Below, in pieces: positions 6,342 to 7,188 of a stretch of DNA of 7,188 nt (position 1 is the first letter of the stretch; every line of letters begins with the position of its first letter). Both the position numbers and the translations under genes were made by a program. Below the pieces are notes generated by a model. The model was given only the letters and a program-made list of their open reading frames with translations. It was not told the DNA's origin and did no database searches. The DNA is from Akkermansiaceae bacterium (GTDB lineage Bacteria; Verrucomicrobiota; Verrucomicrobiia; Verrucomicrobiales; Akkermansiaceae): assembly GCA_014379305.1 (NCBI GenBank), contig JACMMB010000045.1:1-7188 (forward strand), in the 5' to 3' direction.

Positions 6342-6381
6342 TTATAAACGCCGTTTGGCCTGAGCTCCTCACTATCTCACC
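6342..6381. other. Short spacer between the truncated CheR end and the ATPase start (likely breakpoint)
   Basis: Only 40 bp separate the last recognisable CheR codon from the ATPase ATG. Reading the CheR frame upstream gives an immediate stop (TAA at 6344-6342), so homology ends abruptly here. I see no clear promoter or Shine-Dalgarno sequence for the ATPase gene in this gap. The simplest reading is a deletion or recombination junction that removed CheB/CheR and placed the metal ATPase head to head with what remained. Confidence 0.5.
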
Positions 6382-7188
6382 ATGAAATGTTGCCAACCAG
6401 ACGCCGCTTCCGGGCCACCCGAACCATCGTGCTGCGGGGGTCATGATCACGGCAAGCCGGTCGCCACATCCACCGCCGCACCTGGGCAATACACATGCCC
6501 CATGCACCCGGAGGTCATTTCGGATTCACCGGGAGAATGTCCCAAGTGTGGGATGGCATTGGAACAGGTGACACCGCTGCGAGTTGATGCCGTAACGATC
6601 TACACCTGTCCAATGCATCCTGAGATCGAGCAGGATCACCCCGGCGATTGCCCGAAGTGCGGGATGCCTCTCGAACCCAAGGCCGTGACCAACACGGCGG
6701 ACGAGCATGCCCAACGCGAAATCCATGACTTGTCCCGAAAGTTTTGGATCGGGCTGGCTCCAATTTGTTCTGGCGACACCAGTGGTATGCTGGGCCGGGG
6801 GGATGTTTTTTGCTAAAGGCTGGCGTTCGTTCAAGGGCTGGAATCTCAACATGTTCACCTTGATCGCCATCGGCATCGGGGCGGCCTACCTGTATAGTTT
6901 GGTGGCGGTTTTCGCACCCGGACTCTTTCCCTCTGCGTTCCGGCATCATGGAGCCGTCGAACTTTATTTCGAAGCGGCGGCTGTCATCACGGTGCTGGTT
7001 TTGCTGGGGCAACTGCTGGAAGCGAAAGCCCGCAGTAGGACCGGGCAGTCCATCCGTGCCTTGCTGGATCTCTCGGCCAAGTCCGCCAATCGTCTGAAGG
7101 ATGATGGAATTGACGAGCAAGTGCCGGTGGAACGACTGGCTCTTGGTGATCGTCTGCTCGTCAAGCCCGGCGAAAAAATCCCCTTGGA
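6382..7188 (+). pseudogene. Heavy-metal (Cu/Ag-type) P1B ATPase, deleted in TM1 and frameshifted; runs off the window
   Basis: From ATG 6382 the product starts with Cys pairs and a His stretch (MKCCQ, SCCGGHDHG). Two tandem metal-binding modules follow, YTCPMHPE...CPKCGMALE (about 37-61) and YTCPMHPE...CPKCGMPLE (about 74-98), then HDLSRKFWIGLA at the start of the first transmembrane helix. The frame then runs into a stop at 6814-6816. From 6761 the correct continuation lies in the next frame: QFVLATPVVCWAGGMFFAKG, LNMFTLIAIGIGAAYLYSLV, VELYFEAAAVITVLVLLGQL and ARSRTG, leading into the actuator domain at PGEKIPL. Compared with family members roughly 30-40 residues are missing between GLA and QFV, and the frame is shifted, so most of TM1 and its loop are gone. 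Full-length relatives export Cu+ or Ag+ to the periplasm. The CPC motif and phosphorylation site lie beyond the window. Family call is firm; loss of function is very likely. Confidence 0.85.

Noticed and set aside
6112..6507. A 131-codon minus-strand open frame covering the CheR/ATPase junction
   Set aside because: It is in neither CheR frame and is antisense to the ATPase metal-binding modules; the translation shows no motif.

Overview
The window looks like a piece of a Gram-negative bacterial chromosome of moderate GC content. Three envelope/stress genes, an ordered HK-RR pair and a CheB/CheR/PAS-type gene in this combination would suit a soil or freshwater member of the Verrucomicrobiota/Planctomycetota neighbourhood or an environmental proteobacterium. 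There is no rRNA or other decisive marker, so the taxon is an inference only. Shine-Dalgarno signals are weak in front of most genes.

Layout. Positions 2-1261 (+) carry a small stress/envelope cassette: the end of a BON-domain protein, a glycine-zipper protein of the general-stress (YflT-like) type, and a short DUF883 (ElaB/YqjD-like) membrane-anchored protein. Positions 1262-1500 hold no recognisable gene, only a doubtful small ORF. Positions 1510-2099 are a 590-bp dead insertion element. It has imperfect 15-bp terminal inverted repeats and a perfect 9-bp target duplication (CGAACGATT at 1501-1509 and 2100-2108). Its interior fuses the N-terminus of an IS4-type transposase to the C-terminus of an IS3-type OrfB.

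Positions 2107-4964 (-) are the intact core of the window: a soluble triple-PAS HisKA_3 histidine kinase and, overlapping it by 4 bp, a NarL/FixJ response regulator. The two almost certainly form one two-component system. Directly upstream on the same strand (6341-4973) lies the wreck of a CheB/CheR/PAS hybrid sensor gene. It has lost CheB and most of CheR and is broken across three reading frames, yet its apparent ancestral stop lies only 8 bp before the kinase start. It was probably the first gene of a three-gene signalling operon.

From 6382 (+) a heavy-metal P-type ATPase gene with two N-terminal CPMHPE...CPKCGM metal-binding repeats reads out of the window. It too is broken: a deletion removes most of the first transmembrane region and shifts the frame. 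The contrast between intact genes (stress cassette, HK, RR) and decayed ones (element, CheB/CheR/PAS, ATPase) suggests a rearranged, eroding accessory region. I see no convincing new biological system. The most notable structure is the chimeric IS remnant with intact boundaries.
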